Both the position numbers and the translations under genes were made by a program. 64,000 nucleotides of DNA, from NCBI GenBank assembly GCA_021464525.1, contig JADRCO010000035.1:1-64000 (forward strand), given 5' to 3'. This document shows positions 1 through 12,225 of the stretch, one piece after another; within the stretch, counting starts at the first letter, position 1, and each line of letters opens with the position of its first letter. This stretch comes from Rhizophagus sp. LPA8_4_AMF (taxonomy: Eukaryota > Glomeromycota > Glomeromycetes > Glomerales > Glomeraceae). The notes under the pieces were generated by a model that was not told where the DNA came from, searched no databases, and saw nothing but the letters and a program-made list of their open reading frames with translations.

Positions 1-96
1 CTGTACATTAAAAAAGAATGAATATTGCAATGTACATGATTGGCATAAATGTACATGTAATGTACATTTTTCTCATAACTTCCTGATGTTAAAGGT

Positions 97-600
97 TTGA
101 GTAATTATCAGGTGACGTCTAGGACTACTAAAATGGAAATTTCAAGTGTGCCAACGGGAATTTCAGAAGAAGCAGTGGTTAATTTTGTTAATAAACAAGG
201 AAAGGCATGGATCTTTGGTGCCTGTTTTGTGCCAGGAAGAAAGGGGGAGCTTCAAAAGGATAATGTTTCAGTGGAGAAGGTCGTCGATGTAATAAAATAA
301 TATCAGGTGGATGAGAAAAATGGAAGCAAGGTTTATGTTCCAAATGCACCTTCGGTTAATGCATCACCATTTGAACATATATCATTATGTTCACCGAAGT
401 TGAAGGAATTAAAAGGTATATTTAAGGAGGCACAACAAATGGTGGAATAGTACGAGATTGAGAAAGTAAGTAACGCACTTAGGACTAAGGCAGGTACATT
501 CAATCCTATAGTTACACATCAGGAGCAGATGGAATTGACTGTTTAGGCAGATGAATTACAAGTCAAAAAAGCAGAAGAATGTGACGGTAAAATAATTTAC
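97..600 (+). pseudogene. Decayed unidentified coding remnant
   Basis: One reading frame runs through almost the whole segment with protein-like composition (for example NKQGKAWIFGACFVPGRK, then KVYVPNAPSVNASPFEH, then KAGTFNPIVTHQEQMEL), but it is interrupted several times and has no convincing start. The codon use is richer in G and C than the surrounding AT-rich DNA, which fits an old coding sequence. I do not recognise the family. It may be the tail of a host gene or of a transposable element that begins left of the window. Confidence 0.4.
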
Positions 601-2639
601 TGCACTGAATCTGGGGTTTGAGTCGAGGGTTAAGAACAAGAACCGTGAGATAGATACAAAAAATTGAAATGAAAAACAAGTACAGAAAAGTCTAAGAGAG
701 AAGATTTATCAAAAGAAAAGAGGTATTGAAGGCTTTAAGGGAGATCGTAAATAATTGCTAACTTAGTTGAAGTCACGTATTTTCACGTTAAAAATGTTTT
801 CAACAAAATATTTAATTAGTTATTATTGGTTATATTTTGGATTTCTTTATTAGTTTAATTTTGAATAGATCGTTTAGTTTCCAAAATTGGTTTCCTAACA
901 TTCTTTGAGGATATTATCTAAACTTAGTTTTAGGTGGAAATATGATTACTAATGATTTTTTTTCTTTTAAGTTTTCTTGGGTTTTTTGGGGTTTTTACTT
1001 CGTAGTTTTCTGTGATTTTATTTGTGAATTTGTTATTTTTTAGAGTAGATACTTTATTAATATGCTGTATGATCTGTATGGCAAAATTGTTGACGATTCT
1101 CATTTTTTTGAGACGCTGCGATACCAATAAAGTTTAAATAAAAAAAAAATTTATATAGTTTAAGAAACCATCAATTTTACACAGATTTCAAAATTATTAT
1201 TAAATTGACATACAGTATATGTCAAACAAACTACTCAAATATATTAAAATATTTGCCATTTACCAATTTTATCATTAAAGTATAAATAATATTTTTAATT
1301 GATATTATTTATTTGAGTATTATATAATTGATTTTACATATTGCAAATTCATTTAATTATATGTTAATCAATTTTAATTTTTCACTATGATCGGTTAACT
1401 CAATTCCCTAATTTTTACTATAGTTACTTATTAAAATTATCAGGATTTGATACGTAATATTATTTCAAATTCTTATATAATTTCATAAAATAAACTGATA
1501 GAAATATGCATTATATGTTATACTATCATTTTATAAGTTTAGTTTTTTCTTATTATTATTTAATTAATGATTTATAAAAGTTTAAAGTTACCTAATATTA
1601 CTGTTGTTTATAGGTGATAGTCAGTTAGCCACCATATTCAAGTTCATTAGTATGTCATAATGAAAAAATTATTTATTTGCACTCTAAAAATTATATACAT
1701 ATATATGTAATTAAATTATAGGCAATAATTTATTACAAAAAGCAATTCATTACCATTCTAATATTAGTGCATTGTATTTTTAGTATCATAATTGAAAATT
1801 GGCATGGGACAGGTTACAAGATAGAATCAAAAATTTAATTCTTTATGGTCTTTAATAGAAGTCAAAACAATATTTTCAGTTATGGTATTTGGAAAGTTCT
1901 TTTATCATACACTTAAAGTAAAAAGATAATTACAAAATCTGCAAGAGTTACTGTATAGTGTCTTGATTGTTCTAGCTGAAAATAGTTAACCAATCAATCA
2001 TACATTGATCTGTAACAAAATCTCATTAATTTCTTAAGATGGCCTACAATTATAAAATTATATATTATATACAATTTTATTTCTTATTTTTTATCAATTA
2101 TTACAAATACCTGAAAATAATATTATCCCTATTAAAGAAAGTTGAAAATATCCTTAATAAATATCAAAAAGCTTTTGAAGAATGTTATAGAAGAAGAATA
2201 CTCTAATTTTTTTTATTTATTAGTTTAGGAAATAATTTATGATAAAGTGTTATTGGTGCATTATCATGCTCTCTAATTATGGAGGTATAAGAATATACAG
2301 TATCATTGAATGGACAGATCCTTTTTATATCAAAAAATAAATCCAACAATATTCTAGAACAGGTGGCAAATAGATTGGTATCATTATGAGATCCTTACAG
2401 TTAATGTAAAATGTAAAGCAATTCTTACAAAGACTTGAGACATTTGAATCCTATGATTAATAATAATAAGTATGATTCAATTTAGGGTGTGATGTCCATA
2501 TTTACTTGACTTTAGAATAACCGAATATCTTATAAAGTTTACTTGTGATTATTTACAGCAGAAAGTTAGTTAATAATAAAGCTATCCAGAATTCTAATTA
2601 TTTTAAAAAATCATTTATTATAATGGGACATATAGTTTA
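601..2639. other. AT-rich stretch without recognisable genes
   Basis: Only short chance frames, A/T runs and simple AT-rich sequence are visible. A few short phrases could be decayed coding DNA, but none could be tied to a family. Confidence 0.5.
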
Positions 2640-2965
2640 AAATCATTTTCAGAGAAAAAAAAATGATCAAGGAGCAAAATTTGAAAAGTTGGAAATATTA
2701 GATATTTTGCAGAATAATTGGTTCTATTCCCCAGAGATTAGTGAAACTGATGATGAAAATCACAGGATCGATATTTATGACATGGCAATCATTAGAAAAT
2801 AGTGATACAAGTTTTGATGTCCAGAATGTTTGGTCATAAAGTCACAATTCAATGCAAATAGTAAATATGAATTCAGTTAATTAAATGAATTGAATATTCA
2901 AATCTTGAAAATGTTGAATTTGTTGCTAATGGTGGGTTTGGAAGTGTACATAATTCTTTTTAATA
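2640..2965 (+). pseudogene. Kinase-family remnant (start of the catalytic domain)
   Basis: At 2883-2963 one frame reads K-stop-IEYSNLENVEFVANGGFGSVH. This matches the junction into the kinase domain of the local TKL family (compare EWIPYNNFQNPRYV in the 36-37 kb gene). The stop is TGA where the family has Trp (TGG). GGFGSVH is a normal glycine-rich loop, unlike the GCS loops of the three intact kinases here. Upstream, at about 2700-2800, another frame has a phrase resembling SPE...DIYDMAI, possibly a displaced piece of the activation segment, but that is weak. The rest of the kinase is absent, so this is a dead fragment. Confidence 0.5.
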
Positions 2966-4125
2966 TATAGCATTAGAAGATATCATAGAAATTATTAGCA
3001 TTAGGATAAGCAGTACTTTAAAATATTATTTAACAGTCATTAATAATTATGATTAATAATCATGATCTTTCATGAACAGACTTGTGTACTTGTGTTCAAT
3101 ACATAGACAAGAAACATTAAGAGACACAATGAACAAACAGTACATGAAGAAACCTGAGTCAAATAACCAAAGTTCAAAAATTATAATCAGCAAATTATGT
3201 ATTTTCAAGCACTCTAAGATGGAGTGGAGGTGCCAAGTTCTAAAACTGTGCTGATAATTTTTATAGTTAGCCATTTTTTACAATGATATGATACATGTTT
3301 GCAACATTTTAAATCAATTTTTTTGCCAATTTTAAATGGTTATACTGGGACATTTATGGGAAATCACAAACTCGGTAATGGGAAGGTGTTGCAAAATATG
3401 TCAATAATGATTGTAATTCTACTTATTCCAGGCTTCAAATGTTTCTAGTGACAGAAATGTCCACATGAAATGAATATTAATGCTGCATGGATATTCTTTC
3501 CATTTTAACACTCAAATATCAGTTCTAGAGCGTTTATGTTAAAACTTTAATTATGTTGTATGTGATAATTTTTTATAGGAAAATGTACAAGCTTACACCT
3601 GATTTTGCATTTTGACAAATCCATAAAAAAAAATTTTGTTTCATTTGACTTTAAAAAAAAGTATTGTTTATTAAAATTTCAAAAGATTTTTTATTACATC
3701 TACAATCATAAAGTACAAGCTGTATTGTTAGCTAAGAAGTTTTTTGTGAAATGGATTAGAAAGTTTTGTTCAATTTATTTTTTTCTCTTCTTATGTCATA
3801 CTTGTTTTCAATTATGATTTCTCTTAGTCATAAAATTTCATAAAAAATTTTTTTTTAAAAAAAAAACAATACATCACTTGAATTTTTTTTAAAAAATATA
3901 AATAAAAAAAAGATTTCAAAAAATGTCAACTTTGATTAAATGAATCTTTATTAACAAAAGAAAGATCAAATGTTGCAAGATATTGAAAAAATCTACGGTT
4001 TCTGTAATTTATGATAAAGAAACATGAATGGCAAGAAACATGAATGGCAAGAAATATTGGTAATCTTGGTTTATATTTTTATTTAACCTAAGTTGACGTT
4101 AATCGCCGGTTAAGATATCTCAAAA
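2966..4125. other. Intergenic, no supported gene
   Basis: Overlapping short open frames on both strands at 3053-3274 and 3605-3817 have low-complexity or chance composition. A short direct repeat (catgaatggcaagaaa) occurs twice at about 4024-4052. Nothing else stands out. Confidence 0.5.
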
Positions 4126-4291
4126 TTCGATGTGTAGACCAAATCAAACCATGTCCCAAATCGTCCCATCGGTCCAAATTAGGAGATCATCGCTGGTACA
4201 GTTTTAAGGCATTATTTTAGAATGGACTAATAATTTAGGCCGATGGGACGATTTGGGACATGGTCAAGTTTGGTCTACTGTACAACATCGA
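4126..4291. mobile_element. MITE-like inverted-repeat element
   Basis: Two arms of about 46 bp (4136-4181 and 4231-4276) are nearly perfect reverse complements, sharing the core CATGTCCCAAATCGTCCCAT, and enclose about 50 bp. Pairing extends weakly outward to a TCGATGT-like motif at both ends. There is no coding capacity. Size and structure fit a non-autonomous DNA transposon (MITE); the superfamily is not decided, because no clear target duplication was identified. Confidence 0.6.
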
Positions 4292-4366
4292 TAAATTAAA
4301 TCATAATTCTGCCGATCAAAATTATCTTCAAATTTTACTGAATTAATGACTACAACGAAATATAAC

Positions 4367-6225
4367 TCTATTTCTTGTATTACCTCTCAGTTTCGTCTAT
4401 ATGTTATAACAACTAAATATATGAATAAAATAGATTGAGCCAAAAAAAAAAAAATTTAATATTTTTCAATTAATAAATCTGTAAAATTTTTTTTGGTCGG
4501 GTTCAACCTCTAAATTAGAGTAAACCTATACTAAGTTTAATATACGCAGTTATTACTGTATAATACAGTATATAATATTTTCTCCCCTTTTGATAAAACA
4601 TACTACTGTACAGTGCGTGAATGTTATTAATTATTTACTTCTAGCGAAATATAAATATGTTTAGTTATAAAGGCAGGTCTTAATTGTTATATGTAACCAA
4701 AATAATTTAATCATAAATCTGAAACCTTCAGAAGATAAATTACATGCCATTCGGAATTTTCCAAATTCCAAGTGCCATTATATTACTAAATTCATTAAAT
4801 TCATTAAAATTTTATGGATTGAATCATCGAGTACCCGGTCTATCGACTCGATCCAATTTTACTAATATTGATTGAGGCGTTTTATTTATCCAATCCAAAA
4901 AAAAAATTATATTTAGAATTTTATAAATGAAATATGGAACAATGACAGTTTTAATAAACATTAGCGACCAACATGCAAATTATCATGCATGTTTCGAAGG
5001 TTTTCATTGTCAAACATACAGATCTACAATATTATTGTGTTTTATGAAATCCTGCTTACTCATACACAACATGCATTGCAACGGTCAAATCGGAAAAACT
5101 TCCTCATAATGTGGAAAATAATGAAACATATATGGGGATATAATTATTGATAAACGTGATCAAAAGCAAAATTTTTTTTATTAAATTATTCCATTTATTC
5201 CTTAGTGTATATTCTTTAGTAAATGGCGGACATCTTGAAATACGTTCCGATAGGTGCCCCTATTTACTTAACGACAATAATTAACTTGTTTAATCTTTTA
5301 CAATGCGGAAACCCAATCCTATTATTCTATTTCTTGTATTATCCTCTCAGTTTCGTCTATATGTTAAAAACAACTAATTATATGAGTAAAAACAAATTGA
5401 GCAAAAAAAATAATTTGATATTTTTTAATATTAGGTTTAATAAACGCAGTTATTACAGTATGATACAGTATATAATATTTCTCACCTTTGATAAATTTGC
5501 AGTTTTTATTGTTAAAAAAACATGCTACTGTATAGTGCGTGAATGTTATTAATTATTTACTTCTAACGCAATATAAATATGTTTAGTTTATATAAAGGCA
5601 GGTCTTAATTATTATATGTAACCAAATAATTTAATCATAAATCCGAAATAAATGTCCGATTTAACCTTCAGAAGTTAAATTGCATACCATTCGAATTTTC
5701 CAAGTGCTAATATATTACTAAATTCATTAAATTCATTAAAATTTTATAGATTGGATCATCAAGTATACCCGGCCTATCGACTCGATCCAATTTTACTAAT
5801 ATGGATTGAAGCGTTCTATCCAATCCAATAAAATTTTATATTTAGAAGTTTGTAAATGAAATATTGAACAATGACAGTTTTAATAGATATTAATGACCAA
5901 CATGCAAATTATCCCAGCATGCATGTTTCGAAGGTTTTCATTGTCAAACATTCAGATCTACATTATTATTGTGTTTTGTGAAATATTGCAACGGTCAAAT
6001 CGGAAAAACGCTCATAATGTGGAAAATAATGAAACAATACATGGGGATATAATCATTGATAAGTGTGAACAAAAGCAAAAAATTTTTTATTAAATTATTC
6101 CATTTATTCCTTAGTGTATTCTTAAATAAATGATGTCGGACATCTTGGAATACGTTCCGATAGGTGCTCCTATTTACTCAACGAAAATAATTAACTCGTT
6201 TAGTCTTTACAATACGGAAAGCCAA
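4367..6225. repeat. Tandem direct duplication of a roughly 0.9-1 kb unit
   Basis: Two adjacent copies align along their length: about 4367-5320 and 5328-6225. Landmarks repeated in order are CTATTTCTTGTATTA, CTCAGTTTCGTCTATATGTT, the TACAGTATATAATATTT block, the CGACTCGATCCAATTTTACT block, CATTGTCAAACAT and CATACGTTCCGATAGGTGC-like text (near 5240 and 6150). The copies differ by substitutions and indels, so the duplication is not recent. Short open frames inside (4927-5109, 5223-5552, 5893-6093) are not conserved between copies, which argues against coding. Confidence 0.75.
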
Positions 6226-8520
6226 TTCTATTATACCGTATATTATTATGCTTTTATCTATTTTTAATTATTTAATATATAATTAATAGCCGTATTTATT
6301 GGATGATGGCATCTCTATACGTAGTTTTTTAAAGAATTGCTGCATATATTTGAGCAAATACGCAATTATTTCATATTCAAAAAGATGTTTCATTATCTGT
6401 ATATTATTATTAGTAGTCATCAGATTGTCTATTATTTAAAAATAGATTCCATTAACTAAATTACATCAATAACTCATACTAAAACAGCTAACAAAAGATT
6501 TTCTAAATATCAAATATGGACAAATTCGAATCCACTTCGATTAGCATGAATCATATGAACAAATTAATTTAATGCGGAAAAACATATCCATAATTTGTAA
6601 GTTTATATATTCGAGAAATGATGCTGCGCAGGGTTCAAAAATTAATATAAAAGCAGCCATAATTTGCAAAACAGATTCCCATATAAGATTTATAAGATTA
6701 AAAACATAAGAATGTTTTCAAAATTAAGTTTTTAATAATACAAAGAAAAATATATATATATATATAAGATGGTTGGTTAAATTTTAAAACCTCAATAATT
6801 ATTTATTTTGCTGTTTGTATTAATTAACACTTCGCTTCATAATTTTTCAGTAACAATTTTTTGATTCTCTTTCGATGCTCGTGTCCGTCCGGCACGTAAT
6901 ATTTTCGATACTCGCAAAAATTTTCGATATCAAGCGATCTACCTCTTTTAACGCCCGATTAATTTTTTTTTTCGTTTCTTATCGTTTTGTTTTTTTCTAT
7001 TTTTTTTCCTTTTATTTTTTCGATTTTCTTTTATCTTTTTTTTTTACTATTTTGATCTGTTGTTATTTTTAAATATTTCGTTTATTTTTCCTTCGTTTAA
7101 GGGAAATTTTAAATCGAAAAAATTCCCAATATCGTATTTTTAAATTATCGCATAAAGATAGTCACATGATTTATATGACGAATAAATTTTTTTATGAAAT
7201 TATGAAAGTTAAAGACTTTTTCTTGGAGAACTCTCTACATTGTGATTTTACAAAAAGCAAGTACGTGTAATAGATCTGTTACTAACATTGTTAGTGTTAT
7301 GAATATTGCTAAATCTGAACAAGTAATTTTAACAAGGAGGGTAAAGAATAATTGGTCACGTGCATTAGATTTGATTGGAATAATATCACGTGTTCATGGA
7401 TCATAAGTATTTAATTTAACTAGGAGACATTTCTAATAGATTTAAAACTTTCTATACCATTTCTCATTTAATACTAAAGAACAAGTAGCTGATCTTCTAA
7501 GATCAAATTCCTCATGAGTAGCACAATTGCACAAATTTCACTACAAGAGTCGCACCTACACTTAGCAACCACATGAAATTATTTAAAATCTTTTAAAATA
7601 CTGAAGCCGCTAATAATCTTATCATGTGATTTATTTTTTTGTCAATTCATTTTTAATTTTATGATGCTATTTATATATTTAAATTTAAACTACAGCAGCG
7701 AGTAACAATTAACTATTTTATAAACAATTAATAGTTGAATTATTATAAATTAATGATTAATCAAAGGTCATTAGATTTGAAACTTGAATTTCACATTATG
7801 GGTTTATGTCGTGTGATTTGATCAAATTTTCAGGCGAGAAATCAGTTTACGTAATTAACAAACTATTAGTCCGTTCTATTTAATGATTTTCGTTAACAAG
7901 TAAGCAAATTTTCGTGTTTGAACATTTAATAACATTTTATTATAATACCATTCTTATAAATGATATAATGTTTGAGCAAATAATGGTTGATTATCATAAA
8001 AAAATGAAATTTAGTTTCAATTAAAATTTTCTTTCTCGTTTAAAGGAATTTATTTACTAAGGATGATATGAAAAATTGCGAAAAATATCTATTTTATACC
8101 TCCTGAAAATATAACGAAAAAATATGTTATGAAGATTCCTGTAAGTTCCAGAAGAATACACGTTTTAATAAAAGTTAATAAAAGTTGATCCCTAATACTA
8201 TTACCGTATTTTCCCGGCTCATTTTGTGTATAATTCCGGCCAAAGGCATCATAAATCATAATGCAAACCACATAATGCGGATCAGACGGGAGTCTTTTAT
8301 TTCTTGTAGATTAATTTTAATTTTTTTATTTGTTTGATACACCTTAACACAAAAAATAATTCATTTATAAGTCATAATTAAACGTAAAAATATTCGTAGA
8401 AATCTAGCTAAAGTATTACAGTGGACTGATAAATTAATTAATAATATTTTCGTACGATTAATATCTATATTTTTATTTTTTAATTATATGAAGTATATTA
8501 ATCGATTAATATTTGATTTC
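6226..8520. other. AT-rich intergenic sequence
   Basis: No gene is supported. A T-rich pyrimidine block at about 6960-7090 gives a spurious Phe-rich frame. A short (TA)n run lies at about 6750-6768. The segment just downstream of kinase 1 (about 8240-8520) would hold that gene's 3' UTR. Confidence 0.5.
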
Positions 8521-10543
8521 TTATTTGAACTTATTAAATATTACAGATAATTTTTTGCTTCCTATATTTTATTAACAATCAAATAAAAAAAAAAACAATT
8601 AGTAATTATTTTAAAATACTTTAGGGTTTAATAATAAAAATTTACCTTCAAAAATATTACTTAATTTTGATATTTTCTTATTACTTGGTTTGAAATAAAC
8701 TATAAAAAAAAAATTGTTAATTCGTTATTATACGCAAACGTTGATGTATTTTTAATCATGTTATTACCTGATTTATTAAAATCATCAACTATTAGTGGGG
8801 AAAAGAAATTGGTAATTGGTTAATAATAATATATAATAATAATTAATAATATTGTAATAATACTTACTGTTATTAGGTATACTAAAATTACAAGGTTTGC
8901 TAAGTAATACTTTTAAATTTTATTAAAAGATATTAAAGATTAATTAATAATTTATAATTTAATCAAGTATTAGAATATACAAAATAATATATTACCTTCT
9001 TGTTCTTCTATATTATTTAAAAAAATTTAATATTGATTTTTTAAATTAAAAATTTTGCAAATATATATAAAAAAATTATACAATCAAACATACCTTCTAT
9101 TCCATTTCTCGGTTCGGGCAAATTTTCAAATTTATAAACTTTGCTTGTAAATAATCTACTACTTGTCGTATAATTAGTCGCGATGCTAGTCTTTTTATCA
9201 ATTTCTGTTAATATCATACTAATGTTACTATTATTAAATTCATTTTTAATTTCCTTTATTTTATTCTTAAGATCACTAATTTTAGGTCTTTTTGTAGGAT
9301 CAGCATCCCAACATTGTTTTATTAATTCTTTATATTCTAAAGGAGTTCCTGATATTATTTTTGGTCTCTCTCCATTTATTATTTTCACTGCAAGATCCCA
9401 ATCATGATCAAGATCAATAAAAGGCGATTTTCCGGATGAAATTTCCCACATAAGTATACCAATACTATAAATATCAGATGCGAAAGTGGTTTCTTTTCCG
9501 GAGATAACTTCTGGTGCTATGTAAGGTAGGTTTCCATATGTACTATCTAATGGCTTATCAGCAGGTCCACAAAACCCCAAATCGCCAATATAAAACTTTT
9601 GATCAAATTGTGAAAAAAGTATATTTCCAGAATGTAAATCTCTATGAACCGCTAACTCTTTATGGATTCTGGAAAGTGAACATATTATATCATCTGCAAT
9701 TTGAATCCGTTTTTTCCATGTAAGTTTATCATGATTTTTTTCTAAATATTTTCTTAAATCTAATTCCATTTTATTCATTACAAGCATATAATTTCCATCT
9801 GATGGATCTTTTGTTAATCCATAACATTGTACAATCTCCCCATATTTATTACTTATAGTTAAATGAGATTTACCCTATTAAAAAATTAAAAAAAAAGATA
9901 TTATTAATTAAATAATTTTTCAAGTAATTTTTTTAATAATTTAATTATATACCTCATCAAACCAACTCCTATTAGCACTTTCAACATTTTCTAATTTTTT
10001 AAGTATTATTTTATGAGCTCCAAATCTTTTTAATTGTTTTTCTTTAGAATCCCATTCAACGTAATATCCATCAACCCAATCCGCTGTATAAATTTTAGAA
10101 CAACCGCCTTCAGTTAAATATTTAATATTTTGAAAACTATCATATGAAATCCATTCTACTATCTTATCCGGCTTAAGCGTTTCCATTTGACATTTTCGTA
10201 TTAAATCATCAACGTCATCATTTCCGGATTTCCAATTTGAAAATTTTGATTTTAAATAATTTCGAATACAATGTTCACAATATAATGTAGCCAAACAATC
10301 TAAAAGACAATTTTCACAATTTCTTTTTGTACCATTATTTAAAAAAATCTTATAATAATCAAAATCATTATTTAATAATTTTATTGCTCTTAATTTTTCA
10401 TTTTTCGTAAGAATTTCATCATCGAAAATAGTTTGTTGTAAAAATTTATATTGTTCATCTATATTATAATGAATTTTATAATTTATTAATGCATATGCTC
10501 TATTATATGCGTTATGAACTAATTCTTCACGAGTAATTTCCAT
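8521..10543 (-). CDS. TKL-type protein kinase with N-terminal Cys cluster (kinase 1)
   Basis: Seven exons on the minus strand (plus coordinates): 9953-10543, 9094-9874, 8996-9007 (12 nt), 8868-8909, 8768-8788, 8646-8699 and 8521-8561. Joined, they give 513 residues with canonical GT-AG introns. Residues 76-92 hold a cluster C-x2-C-x3-C-x5-C-x2-C. The kinase domain follows: altered glycine loop EGGCSK (about 145-150), Lys in IILKKL (about 182), HRDLHSGN (about 274), DLG (about 295), YIAPEV and ASDIYSIG. It therefore probably binds ATP and may be catalytic, but the loop lacks the usual GxGxxG. The tail exons read EEQE, then SKPCNFSIPNN, IDDFNKS and similar, and end at TAA in a short final exon. 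Cytosolic signalling is likely; the substrate is unknown. The start ATG fits the paralogues. Confidence 0.85.
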
Positions 10544-12075
10544 AATGAAATATAATTTTTAATCCGTTAAAAAATATTTTTCTGAAAAAAAGAAAATAAA
10601 GGGTTTGAGTGTTGATTTATATATTACTTCGTCCATTGTACGAATGTACATTTTTGTCCGACATTCATGTCATTCATATAATGAATCACAAAAAACCTTT
10701 TTGTTTCATGTAACATATTTTCCCATATACTCTTTCATTAACCAGTTTGTTTAGTCAGACAGAAAATTTTTATTGGTTAACGGTTAAATTAATTAATTGA
10801 AATCCCTTAGGTATCTATTTTTATAAATATCACAATTATGACGATTATACAAATTATAAATACTCTCTTTCTTATTTTACCTTAAAATTAAAATCGTTAT
10901 GTAAAAAAGAACAAAATTTAAATTATTTTTTTTTTTATTGGTTTTCTATAATTATGACATCGTTCTCTACAAAAATCTTGGTCGCACGCAATAAATTTAC
11001 AATCGACCGCACCAATTGAAAAAGTATAGAGATTGAAAGAAAAAAAAAGACTTTTTTCTTTCTTAAATAATTGACTTCAATAAAACGTACTCTCTATCAA
11101 TTTTTGCTTTTCATTTTATCAAATTATTGATTTAATTCGTCCAATTGATTGTTGGACTATAAATTTTCGAAACGTTGGCATTCAGCTGCGGCCAAAGAAG
11201 TTTTTGATAAATTGCTACTAGTATAGATTAAGTAAGGATTGGCGATTGGCGGTTTGGCAGGGTGGCCGTGACCAAAGATTTTTTGGCCATTTTGACTACG
11301 GCCAAGACTAAAGACTAAACCCGAATAAAAATTTTATATTTCTACAATCTCGTTATTGTAGTACGAGTATTGTTAACGGTCAGATTTGAGGCTAAACCGC
11401 TAAAAAGTCAATGATGGGATTATGATTTAGAACGTTTGATCATTTACTTGCCTCCATGTTCCCATTCCTCCAAATAGTCTCGCCATCCCAACGTTAATGA
11501 ATTGAGTGAAATTTATAGAACCAACTGCTATTTAAATAGTTCAATTTATTATGTTTAATGCTATTTACTATACTTAAAGCCGACTTTTCTTATTTTCGGC
11601 AATATATTTTGAAGCTTCGAAATAGTTTCGATAATATTACAATGACGCACGTTCAATTTATACATTCCCTTCTTTGGCCAAACGTTTTACAAACTGTAAT
11701 AAATGGATTTTTGGAAGCTACGCAAAAAATTAAATATTCAACGCGTAAACGATATTAATGAGGCGACGTTATTATAAGCGAATTTACTGTATATCATTAA
11801 AAAAATATTAAAAAAATTTAAAAATATTATACTATTTTATTTGAAGGTATGATATCTATTATGCATGACGGTCGTGACACCATAACAGCTGCGCTTTTAA
11901 CGTAAAATATTATTTCATTTTTCTCGTTATTTAAAGTATCTATTGGAAATTTAAATACTAAAAGTTCGTCAATACAATATTGTAATACACATTCTGACAC
12001 TAAAAAATGTTTCTTTTATCAATAACTTCAATAACTCCATGTTCGGTGTATAAAAGGCGTACACGACCACAATTC
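10544..12075. other. Upstream region of kinase 1, no supported gene
   Basis: The first 100 bases or so would be the kinase 5' UTR and promoter; an ACAT/ATGTAC-rich patch lies at about 10640-10700. A somewhat GC-richer patch at 11160-11310 contains repeated GGCCAAAG/TGGCC motifs. A 66-codon frame at 11558-11758 is not supported by any family resemblance. Confidence 0.45.
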
Positions 12076-12225
12076 GAGTATTGCTAAATATCATCGCTGG
12101 GGATTGTCACCGTACCAGAATTAGGGTAGAATTTTGGGCAGAATTAAAAATGTCATGAAACTCTGCCCGTTAATATTTGCTAATGCTGGTGAGGTGAGAA
12201 TCGCCTGCGGTGAGATTTAGTAATA
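12076..12225. mobile_element. Dispersed MITE-like repeat, copy 1
   Basis: This segment matches 59648-59787 along its length. Shared text includes GAGTATTGCTAAATATCA, ACCAGAATTAGGGTAGAATTT and ATGTCATGAAACTC, then GCTAATGCTGGTG. Both copies carry CACCGC-like motifs near each end in opposite orientation. It has no coding capacity. The other copy sits inside an intron of the insulysin-type gene, so this is a mobile repeat and not a gene remnant. Confidence 0.65.

Noticed and set aside
3053-3274. Overlapping frames on both strands
   Set aside because: Both are short, with chance composition and mutually exclusive; neither resembles a family.
6500-6560. tRNA-like TTCGAATCC motif
   Set aside because: The T-loop-like string has no matching acceptor or anticodon stems around it.
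6875-7072. 65-codon hydrophobic frame
   Set aside because: It is produced by a pyrimidine tract (poly-Phe) and has no conserved content.
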